Shown here: positions 18,224 through 27,800 of the stretch, one piece after another | Position numbering within the stretch: position 1 is the first letter of the stretch | How the letters are laid out: every line of letters begins with the position of its first letter | Origin: Streptomyces sp. GSL17-111 | GTDB taxonomy: Bacteria; Actinomycetota; Actinomycetes; Streptomycetales; Streptomycetaceae | Reading direction: 5' to 3' | Length of the DNA: 64,000 bases | NCBI RefSeq assembly: GCF_037911585.1 | Contig: NZ_JBAJNS010000001.1 | Span: 1,611,001 to 1,675,000, forward strand | The notes under the pieces: generated by a model | Database searches by the model: none | Told to the model about the DNA's origin: nothing | The model's input: only the letters and a program-made list of their open reading frames with translations | Program-made: the position numbers and the translations under genes

Positions 18224-19519
18224 ATGGCGGGTCCGGAGGACAGCGGCGGGGAGCGGGCGACCGGGCCGGACGGGGCGCCGGGGGTCGGGCGCTACGCCGT
18301 CCCCGAGGACGTCGCCGGGGCGCAGGACGCGCTCGCCCTGTCGTTGGGGCCGCCGTTGGAGATCGGGCACGACGGGCGGCCGACGGGCGTGGAGCTGGAG
18401 CTGCCCTCCGACGAGGGCGAGGAGGACGGCGCGCCCTTCAGCGACGCGGACGGCATCTCCGCCCCGTTCCGGCCCGAGGACATCAAGATCCACACCGAGA
18501 CGACCACCGTCGACCTGCTGCTGTCCCGGCTGCGGGAGGGCATGCTCGACCTGGCACCGGACTTCCAGCGCCGGGCCGGCGTCTGGAGCGACACCCGGCA
18601 GAGCCGGCTGATCGAGTCGCTGCTGCTCCGCATCCCGATCTCCGGCTTTCACCTGGCCCAGGACGAGGAGGACACCTGGGCCGTGGTGGACGGCATCCAG
18701 CGGCTCACCGCCATCGCCCGGTTCGTGACTCCGGACGTGGTCGGGATGGCGCCGCTGACGCTGCGCGGGCTGGACTACCTGACCGACTTCCACGGCAAGG
18801 GGTACGCGGACCTGAGCGGACGGCTGAAGGTCCGGCTCCGGGAGACCCAACTCGTCGTGCACATCATTCAGCAGGGCACCCCCGAAGCGGTGAAGTACAA
18901 CGTCTTCTCCCGCATCAACACCGGCGGTCTCCCGCTGAAACCGCAGGAGATGCGGCACGCCCTGGTGCCGGGGCCCGTCCGGGCCTACCTCGCCGACCTG
19001 GCCGAGCACCCGTCGTTCGGCGAGGCGACCGGCTGGAGCGTGTCCGACGAGCGGATGAACGACCGCGAGATGGTGCTGCGCTTCCTCGCCTTCCGGCTGT
19101 CCAACCCCGCCGCCCACGCCCACAAGGACTTCGACCACTTCCTCATCGCCGCGATGCACCACGTCAACGCCCTCACCGAGGAGCGGCGGGAGCTGTATGC
19201 CCGGGAGTTCCGGACGGCGCTGGGGTGCGCCACGGAGCTGTTCGGGAAGCAGGCGTTCCGCAAGTGGCACGAGGTGCCGGGCCGTTCGCCGATCAACATG
19301 GCGCTGTTCGAGACGGTGACGGTGAATCTCGCCCTGCTGGACGATCACGAGCGCGCCCGGCTGGTAGCGTCCCGGGAGAGGCTGCTCGACCGGTACGTCG
19401 AGCTGCTCGGGGACTGGGACTTCGACCGGTCGATCTCCGCCGGTACGGGTGCCCCGCAGAAGGTCCGCACCAGGTTCCAGAACATGGCACGGCTGTTCCG
19501 AGGGGTGGCTGAACAGTGA
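18224..19519 (+). CDS. DUF262 domain protein (short form, no HNH)
   Basis: A 431-residue protein. After an acidic N-terminus of about 80 residues comes a DUF262 domain: LAPDFQRRAGVW (about residue 110), LLRIPISGFHLAQ, then VVDGIQRLTAIARF (about 155), where the usual DGQQR reads DGIQR. FSRINTGGLPLKPQEMRHAL (about 230) is the second conserved block. No HNH motif is present, so any nuclease activity would need a partner. The ATG at 18224 follows GAAAGGGGCGGT. Its stop overlaps the GTG start of the ATPase gene (GTGA), so the two are coupled. Such short DUF262 proteins are often encoded beside OLD-like ATPases (known pattern, stated from memory). Confidence 0.88.
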   Translation: MAGPEDSGGERATGPDGAPGVGRYAVPEDVAGAQDALALSLGPPLEIGHDGRPTGVELELPSDEGEEDGAPFSDADGISAPFRPEDIKIHTETTTVDLLLSRLREGMLDLAPDFQRRAGVWSDTRQSRLIESLLLRIPISGFHLAQDEEDTWAVVDGIQRLTAIARFVTPDVVGMAPLTLRGLDYLTDFHGKGYADLSGRLKVRLRETQLVVHIIQQGTPEAVKYNVFSRINTGGLPLKPQEMRHALVPGPVRAYLADLAEHPSFGEATGWSVSDERMNDREMVLRFLAFRLSNPAAHAHKDFDHFLIAAMHHVNALTEERRELYAREFRTALGCATELFGKQAFRKWHEVPGRSPINMALFETVTVNLALLDDHERARLVASRERLLDRYVELLGDWDFDRSISAGTGAPQKVRTRFQNMARLFRGVAEQ

Positions 19520-20703
19520 TCGACCGGCTGACGCTGGAGAACTTCAAGGGGTTCCGGAGCACGGAGCTGGAGCTGGGGGCGCTGACGATCCTCTCCGGCC
19601 TCAACTCCTCCGGCAAGAGCACCGCGTTACAGGCCCTGGCCCTGCTGCGGCAGTCCTACGAGGCCGGAGACCTGGACGCCGCCGTCTTCCTGCCCGAGGC
19701 GCGCAGGTCCGGGCTGAGCGGGGCCGTCGGGAACCAGGGCTTCCTGCTCAACGGGGAGCTCGTCGGCCTCGGCACGGGCAAGGACGTGCTGCACGAGGAC
19801 TTCGCCGGGGACGAGGCCCGGATCGGTCTCGGCGTCACCGAGGGCCCCTACCGGTACCGCTGGACGGTCGCCGCCGAGGCCGAGCAGAACCTGCTGCCGC
19901 TGCTGGACGCGGACCTCCCGGCCATCTCGGAGGGCCGCCACCGGCCTGGCGGGCCCGAGGCCACGACGCCCGCGTTCCTCACCGCCCCCTTCCAGTACCT
20001 GCACGCCGACCGGATCTCGCCCGCCGAGTTCTACCCGCGCGACCACCACGCGGCCGTCGGGCGCGGCTTCCTCGGCGTGCGCGGCGAACACGCCGTCAAC
20101 TTCCTGCGCCACCACGCCCGCAGCCCGGTGCCCGCGGGGCCGCTGCACCACCCGAAGGCGGAGTCCGACCTGCTGGTCGACCAGGTCGCCGCGTGGATGG
20201 ACGTCCTGTGCCCCGGGGTGGACATCAGGACCGAGGCCATCGAGGGTACCGACGCGGTGCTGCTCTCGTACGGGTTCGAGGGGCCGCTGGGCCCGACGCA
20301 CCGGCGGCGGCCCGCGAACGTCGGCTTCGGCCTCACCTACGTCCTCCCCGTCGTCGTGGCCTGCCTCACCGCCCAGCGGGGGTCGCTCGTGCTCCTGGAG
20401 AACCCGGAGGCGCACCTGCACCCCCAGGGCCAGACGCGGATGGCCACGCTGGCGGCAGCCGCCGCCGCGCACGGCGCGCAGGTGCTCGTCGAGACCCACA
20501 GCGACCACGTCATCAACGGCGTGCGGCTCGCCGTCAAGCAGCGGCGGCTGGCGCCGTCGCAGGTGGTGTTCCACTACTTCCGGGGCGACGGCACCGGCGT
20601 GGAGGTCGTCAGCCCGCGCATCGACGCCGACGGCATGCTCGACCGCTGGCCCCCGGGCTTCTTCGACGAGCTGGAGAACACGCTCGACCAGCTCATCGGC
20701 TGA
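19516..20703 (+). CDS. AAA-family ATPase, OLD/DUF3696-like
   Basis: A 395-residue SMC/OLD-type ATPase. It opens with IDRLTLENFKGF, then Walker A LSGLNSSGKST (about residue 26). The ABC-like signature region lies in the middle, Walker B is LLENPEAHLHPQG (about 291), and VETHSDHVINGVR (about 325) matches the D-loop/H-loop of DUF3696 ATPases. It lacks a TOPRIM nuclease domain. The GTG start overlaps the DUF262 stop. A TTA leucine codon is at 19627, next to Walker A, so translation should depend on the bldA tRNA. The likely job is the ATP-driven sensor or motor of a module with the adjacent DUF262 and unknown proteins (inferred). Confidence 0.9.
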   Translation: MIDRLTLENFKGFRSTELELGALTILSGLNSSGKSTALQALALLRQSYEAGDLDAAVFLPEARRSGLSGAVGNQGFLLNGELVGLGTGKDVLHEDFAGDEARIGLGVTEGPYRYRWTVAAEAEQNLLPLLDADLPAISEGRHRPGGPEATTPAFLTAPFQYLHADRISPAEFYPRDHHAAVGRGFLGVRGEHAVNFLRHHARSPVPAGPLHHPKAESDLLVDQVAAWMDVLCPGVDIRTEAIEGTDAVLLSYGFEGPLGPTHRRRPANVGFGLTYVLPVVVACLTAQRGSLVLLENPEAHLHPQGQTRMATLAAAAAAHGAQVLVETHSDHVINGVRLAVKQRRLAPSQVVFHYFRGDGTGVEVVSPRIDADGMLDRWPPGFFDELENTLDQLIG

Positions 20704-20760
20704 ACCCCGCCGGGGAGGCGGACCAGGCACACACCGTCGTGGAGTCGTGGAGGGGAAGAC

Positions 20761-21702
20761 GTGCCGCAGCTGTTCCTGAACGAGAGATCCTGTGAGTCGA
20801 CGGCGGGCCCGGACCGCGTCAACCGGGCCATGACCGAGCTGGTGAAAGCGGTGGTGGCCGTCGCCCGGGAGGACGGCGCGGGGACCGTCCTGGTCGCACG
20901 CGAGCCGGTGACCGCGTTACAGCTCGCCGTGGGCCACCCCATCGGCAAGTGGATCGGCCTGCCGACCAGCAGGGACCTGTGGCGGCGGTTGCTGCTGCTC
21001 CAGGCCAAGTGGCCCCACCGGGCGGTCTTCCCCGAGGGCGAGACGTACTCCGACGTCGAGTACCGGCACGACGGCGTGCCCGTGGAAGGGCTCGGCGCGG
21101 CCCACCTCACGGGCGGGCTCGGCGTGTCCCTGGCCGTGGAGCCCCACTGGCACGCCGACCGGCTGGCCCTCGTCCGGGAGGAGCTCCTGGACGACGAGGA
21201 CGGCGGGTCCGAGGTCCGCGACGTCGAGATCCGGCACGCCGCCACCCCGGAGCACGTCGAATCCCACCGGCACTGGCTCCGCAGCGGCACCGACACGGCG
21301 CGGCAGGAGGCGCTGGGGGCGCTGCGCTCGGGGGCGGAGCTGTGGGAGCGGCGGGCGGAGCTCTTCCCGCTCCTCCAGTTCCTCCCCCTCGCCCGGCAGA
21401 ACTTCGCCGAGCTGCCCGAGGTGTGGGTCCGCCCGGTGGGCGAGCGCCTCGGCGAACTGCAGGACGCGGTCAGCGCGTGGGACCCCGTCCGGCAGCCCAT
21501 CGCCCCGCAGTGGCGGTCCGACGTGCGCACCGAGTTCGAGTCCCGCAGGCGGCTGTGCTGGTTCCCCGACCTCGACGGCGAGCACCGGCTCTTCGACTGG
21601 CACTGCGAGTTCCTGCCGAAGCCCGGCCGGATGCACTTCCGGCTGGTGCACGAGGAGCGCACCCTGCGGATCGCCTACGTCGGCCGCAAGCGCGGCGTCT
21701 GA
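20761..21702 (+). CDS. Unrecognised protein encoded with DUF262 and ATPase
   Basis: A 313-residue protein I cannot assign to a family. It is soluble, rich in Trp and charged residues. The C-terminal 45 residues (FDWHCEFLPKPGRMHF, then LRIAYVGRKRGV) look like a compact beta-rich domain seen at the ends of many defence-island proteins. The GTG start has a GGAGGGG site about 6 bases upstream and lies 57 bases after the ATPase stop, so it is probably the third gene of that operon. A TTA leucine codon at 20917 sits in the same 12-base context (ACCGCGTTACAG) as the TTA in the ATPase gene. It may be the effector of the triad; that is inference. Confidence 0.75.
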   Translation: MPQLFLNERSCESTAGPDRVNRAMTELVKAVVAVAREDGAGTVLVAREPVTALQLAVGHPIGKWIGLPTSRDLWRRLLLLQAKWPHRAVFPEGETYSDVEYRHDGVPVEGLGAAHLTGGLGVSLAVEPHWHADRLALVREELLDDEDGGSEVRDVEIRHAATPEHVESHRHWLRSGTDTARQEALGALRSGAELWERRAELFPLLQFLPLARQNFAELPEVWVRPVGERLGELQDAVSAWDPVRQPIAPQWRSDVRTEFESRRRLCWFPDLDGEHRLFDWHCEFLPKPGRMHFRLVHEERTLRIAYVGRKRGV

Positions 21703-21800
21703 GCCGGACCGGGCGCCCGCGGCCCGCCCCGATACCGTAGCCGCGAGACCGGGCGCCCCCGCGCGCCCGGCCCGCAGACCAGCACGAAGGAGGAGCGCGC

Positions 21801-24800
21801 GTGCGTCCCACACTCGCCGCCGACCAGGTACGGGCCAGCCTGAGCCAGTACCTCGCGACGACGTACGCGCTGGCCGACGAGAGCACGCGCCGCGCCCTGG
21901 AGGAGTTCCTCGGGGACGCCGACGACGGCATCTTCCGCGGCCCCTACCTGCGGGTGCGCACCCCCTTCCGGGCCGCCGAGGGAACGGACTGGCAGCGGCA
22001 CCTGACCTGGTGGCCCCGCCACCTCACCACCCCGCACCGCCACCAGGAGCTGGCCTGGGAGCGGCTGTCCACCCTGCACGGCCCGGCCCGGGCCACCCTG
22101 ATCACCACGGGCACCGGCTCCGGCAAGACCGAGTCCTTCCTCGTCCCGCTGCTCGACCACTGCCGCCGGGAGCGGGAGGCCGGCCGCGACGGCGTGAAGG
22201 CCGTCCTGCTCTACCCGATGAACGCCCTCGCCACCGACCAGGCCCACCGTGTGGGCGAGCTGCTGGACGACCCCGCCGACGCCCGGCTGCGGGACGCGGG
22301 CGTCCAGGCCGCGCTCTACGTCGGCGACCGGCCCTCCGAGGAGTTCAAGCGGGCCAACCCCCGGATCGCCGTCGACCGCGACGAGATCCGGCGCGTGCGG
22401 CCGGACGTCCTCATCACCAACTACAAGATGCTCGACCTGCTGCTCCAGCGGCCCGAGGACCAGCGGCTGTGGGAGGGCCGGGCACTCGCCTACGTCGTCC
22501 TCGACGAGTTCCACACCTACGACGGCGCCCAAGGCACGGACGTCGCCATGCTGCTGCGCCGCCTCGGCTCCGTCACCGGGCTCGCGGCGCCGGGACGTCC
22601 GCTCGGGCCGGTCTGCCCCGTCGCCACCTCGGCCACCCTCGGCGGGCACGGCGGCGGGCCCGGCGCCGGGAGCGACGACGGGGAGGACGGCCGGCCCGGC
22701 GGCACGGGGATACTGGACGTCGCCGAGCAGGTCTTCGGCGTGCCGTTCCCGCCCGAGGCGGTCATCGGCGAGGACCGGAACTCGACCAGGGACTTCACCC
22801 GGGAGACGGACTTCACGCTGCCGTTCCCCGCACCGCAGGAGGTCGCCGAGCTCGGCGACCCCACCCGCGACCCGGCCGCCCTGGACGCTCTGATCAGCGC
22901 GTTCACCGGTCTCAGCGGACCGACGCCCGAGGAACTCGGCGGCGTGCTGCGCGGGCACCGGCTCACCGCCGCCGTCCTGGAGATCCTCGACGGCGCGCCC
23001 CGGACCCTCGCCGAGATCACCGAGGTGCTGCCCCGCTACGCCTACCACTGGGGCGTGGCCGTCCAGCAGCGGCCCCGGCTCGCGGCCGAGGCGCTCGCCC
23101 GCTACGTCGCCCTGCTCTCCCACGCCCGCGACCCCGAGCGCCCCGGACGGCCGCTGCTGTCCGTCGAGATCCACCACTGGGTGCGGTCCGTCTCCCGGGT
23201 GCTGCGCGGCGTCAGCGCGGCGCGCGCGGAGTTCCGCTGGGACGACGAACGCGTCACCTCCGCCGGCGCCCTGGCACGCGGCGGCGCGGGCGGCTCCGCC
23301 CGCCCCTCCCCCTACGACGGGGAGAAGCCCGTCGTCCCGGCCGACGCGGCGGAACCGGCCGCCGTCCCGGCCGACGACAGCGCCCCGCCGCCCGCCGAGG
23401 TCTTCCTGCCCGCCGTCTTCTGCCGCGAGTGCGGACGCTCCGGCTGGGCCGCCTACTCCCCCGAGGTCGACCCCGCCGAACTCGACCTCAACGCCGCGAA
23501 GATCCGCCGCGCCTCCGTCGGCCGCGACAAGCGCCGCGTGCGCAACATGATCGCCGCGACGCCGCAGGAGGTGCACGAGGCAGCCTTCGGCGCCGGGCCG
23601 CAGCGGCAGCGCGGCGGCCCCGCCGTCATGGTCCTGGAGGGCACCGGCGGACGGCTGCGCCCGCTGTCGCCGGAGTCCGACTTCACCGAGCCCGACGACG
23701 GCGAGGACCACCGCCGCCCCCGGCCGCTGCACAACGCCGCCTTCGTCCACGCCGACCTCGACGGCGACCGGGCCGCCGCCCGCGACCAGTGCCCGGCCTG
23801 CCGCACCTTCAACTCCATCCGCTACCTCGGCACCGGCCTCGCCGCGCTCGCCTCCGCCGCCATCACCCAGCTCTTCACCGGCGGCGAACTGGACAAGAGC
23901 CGCAAGGAGAACAAGACCCTCCTGTTCAACGACTCCGTCCAGGACGCCGCCCACCGCGCCGGATACGTCGCCAGCCGCTCCTACACCTTCTCCTTCCGCG
24001 CCCTGCTCGCCAGCCGCATCAGCGAGGACGAACCGACCGCGCTCAGCGATCTCGCCGCCGACCTCATCGCCGACGTCGTGGACAGCCGGGCCGTGCAGGC
24101 GGCCGTCATCCCCCCGGACCTCCACCTCGTCCGGGGCGTGGACACGCTGCTCTCCGGCCGCAGCCGGGGCTCCCGCGCCACCTGGGAACTGATCGCCCAG
24201 CGGCTGGCGTTCGCCACCGTCATGGAGTTCGGACTGCGGTCACGCCAGGGCCGCACGCTGGAGCTGACCCGCACCGTCGCCGCCGACGTGCCCCTGCCCG
24301 ACGCCGACGCCGTCGCCGACCTCGTCCGCGAGCTGCTGCTCACCACGCCCGGGGAGATCGCGCTGCCCGACGGATCCGTCCCCGGGCCCGACCGGCACGT
24401 CGGCTTCGTCCGCGGCCTCCTGGAGCGGCTCCGCATCCGCGGCGCCGTCCGGCACGCCTGGCTCGACCCCTGGCTCGACCAGGCCGGCGTGCGCCGCTGG
24501 GCCATCTGGGGCGGCCGGGCCACCGGCATGCCCGCCTTCCCCCGGGGCACTTCCGCCCCCGCCTTCCTCCTCGGCGCCCCCAAAGCGGGCAGCGAGGACT
24601 TCGACGTCCTGACCGGCCGGCTCGGCTGGTACCAGGACTGGGCCATCCGCGCGCTCGGCCTGCGCCGCGAGTCCGCGACCGACTTCCTCGTCCGGCTGCT
24701 GCCCGCGCTCGCCGAGGCGGGCGTGCTCTCCGCCCGCACGGCCGCCGACGGAAGCACCCGGATCTACGGCCTCCAGCCCGGCCACATCCAGGTCCGCGCC

Positions 24801-27800
24801 CTGGCCGACGAGACACTGCCCGACGCCACCGCGCACTGCCCCCGCTGCTTCTGGGAGCAGACCGTCCACCCGGACCTCGCCGACCACTGGCACGGGCAGC
24901 CCTGCCCCCGCTACCGCTGCGGCGGACACCTGCGCACCGGCCGGGACCTCGACAGCGGCCTGCGGCAGCGGGACTTCAGCGAGGACTTCTACCGGCGCAT
25001 GTACCGCGAGGCGGGCGTCTACACCATCAACACGGCCGAACACACCAGCACGCTCAGCCGGGCCCGGCGGGAAGCGGTGGAGAAGGCGTTCCGGGACGGC
25101 ACCGACGTGCACTACGCCAACCCGCAGGTGCTCTCCTGCACCCCCACCCTCGAACTCGGCATCGACATCGGCGACCTCTCCGCCGTCGTCCTCGCCTCCC
25201 TGCCCAAGACCCCGGCCAGCTACGTCCAGCGCGTGGGCCGGGCCGGCCGCGCCACCGGCAACTCCTACCTCCTCACCATGGTCGACCGGAACCCCCGCGA
25301 CCGCTACTACCTGGAAGACCCCCGGCTCATGATCGCCGGAGACGTCCTGCCGCCCGGCTGTTACCTCTCCGCCGTCGAGATCCTGCGCCGCCAGTACCTC
25401 GCCCACCTGCTCGACCTCGCCGCCGCCGGACGGCTGACCGCCGCCGACGGGACGGCGGTACGCCCCCTCCCCCGGCTCGCCACCGAACTGTTCGGCCCCT
25501 CCGCCTGGCAGGCCGAGTTCACCGAGGCCGCCCTCGCCGACGGCGCCCGGCTCGGCGGCGCCTTCCTCGGCCTCTTCCCGCCCTACGACGAGGCGCGCGG
25601 CACCGGCGTCAGCCCGCAGGCCCGCGAGGCGCTCCTCACCTACGCCACCGCCCCCGGGGACGAGGGGCTGGCCGGGGCGCTTGAGGCCGCCCGAACCCGC
25701 TGGGAGGACCGCCGAGCCGAGATGCAGCGCCGGATCGAGGCCATCGACCGGGCCCACGGCCTGCTCGTCTCCGGCGACCCCGACCACGAGCGGCAGGGGC
25801 GCGAACTGCGCGCCGAACGCCGGGGCGTGGCCCGCGTGGCCCGGGAGATCAGCCGCACCACCGCCCACGGAGCCCTCGTCGACCTCGGCCTCCTGCCCAA
25901 CTACAGCCTCATCGACACCGCCACCGAACTGGAGGCCACCCTCACCTGGACCGAGGAGGCCCCCGACGGCACCCGGCGGGTGCAGAGCAAACCCCTGCGC
26001 CACAGCCGCCCCGCCCGCCTCGCCCTGACCGACTTCGCCCCCGGCAACCACTACTACGCCCAGGGCTACAAGCACCGGATCACCGGCCTGGACATCGGCA
26101 GTCCCGGACGCCCGGCCTGGACCTGGTGGCGGATCTGCCCCGACTGCGGTCACGCCCGCACCCACCGCGCCGAACAGGACGCCTCGGCCTGCCCGCGCTG
26201 CCGCTCCGCCGCCATCGGCGACATCGGCTGCCTGCACAAGGTCCTCGTGCCACGCCGGGTCACCTCCCGCGACGACCGCGACGACGCCCGCGTCCGCGAC
26301 GACACGGACGAACGCGAGCGGCGGCACTACACCATCGTCCCCGCCGTCGACATCGACCCGGACGACGTCGAGGAGGCGTGGAAGCACCGGCGGGCGACGT
26401 TCGGCTGGGAGTTCACCCGGCAGGCCCACGTCCGCCACCTCAACGTGGGCGCCACCCGCGTCGACGGCACCGCCGACACGCCGCTGGCCGGACGGCTCGT
26501 CCGCCTCAACCCGTTCTGGGTCTGCGACGCCTGCGGCTTCGCCGACCCCGACGGCGGCCCGGCCGCCCTCCACGACGGCGACGCCGGGAAGCTGGACAAG
26601 TACCACCGGCCCTGGTGCCCCCGACGCCACGACACCGCGTCCGAACGCGCCGCGCGGCAGGGCGAGAAGGTGCTACTCGCCCACGAACTGCGCACCGACG
26701 CGCTTCGCGTCCTCATCCCCGCCGTCACCGCGCACACCCAGGAGCGTCTGGTCTCCTTCAAGGCGCTGCTGCTCGCGGGCATCGCCCGCAGCTACGGCGG
26801 CGACCCCGACCACCTCGCGGTCGTCACCGACTCCATGCCCGAGGAGGGCGGCGGCGACCTGCGCCGGCACTTCATCGTGCTCTACGACACCCTCCCCGGC
26901 GGCACCGGATACCTGCACCGGCTCGCGGGCCAAGACGGTCTGCGCGAGGTGCTGGAGGGGGCCCGGCACGTCATCGAGTCCTGCGTGTGCGTGGGGCAGG
27001 GACGGCCCTCGTGCCACCGGTGCCTGCTGCGCCACGTCGACGACGGGGAGTACGAACTCGTCTCCCGCGAACACGCCCTGGAGATGCTCGGCTCCCTCTT
27101 CGGCCGCACCGCCGACGAGTGGGCCGTCCAACCCGTCGCCACCACAAGGGACATCACCCTCGTGCACCAGGTGGAGAGCGAACTCGAAGCCCTCTTCCGC
27201 CGGGGGCTGCTCACCTGGGCCGAGCGGACCGACGAGGTCAGCGTCCGCAGCGCCCTGACCGCCGACGGGTCCAGGGACACGACCCTGCGCTTCACCGCAC
27301 CCGACGGCAGCGTCCGCGGCTGGCAGATGGAGACGCAGCCCCCGCTCGGATTCACCCGGCCCGACGTGGTCTTCCGCAGCACCGACGACGACACGCGGGT
27401 GGCCGTCTACCTCGACGGCTACCGCTACCACGCGAGCCCGGAGCACCTGACCGTGGCGGAGGACGCGGCCAAGCGGACCCGGTTGCGCGCCGAGGGCTGG
27501 CAGGTATTCCAACTCACCTGGGACGACGTGCGCGCCTGGACGGGAGGAGCCGCCCCGCAGCCCGACCCGGTGTGGAAGCCGTACCAGAACACCGCGCAGA
27601 AGACCGCCATGGACATCCACCGCCGCCTGCACGCGGCGGACACCCGCGACCTGTCCCGTTTCGTCTGGACCAACCCCGTCGAGACCCTGATCGGCTACCT
27701 CACCGACCCGGACCCCGACGCGTGGCGTCGGCGCACCCAGAGCGCCCTGGCGGGCTTCGCCGCCGTGCGCGCGACCAGCCGGGCCCTGGCCGACGGCGAC

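Noticed and set aside
24240..26630. A 796-residue Gly/Val-rich open frame on the minus strand
   Set aside because: Shadow of the giant helicase gene; no ribosome-binding site or recognisable motif. Similar long antisense frames over the methylase, the DrmD-like gene and kgd were dropped for the same reason.
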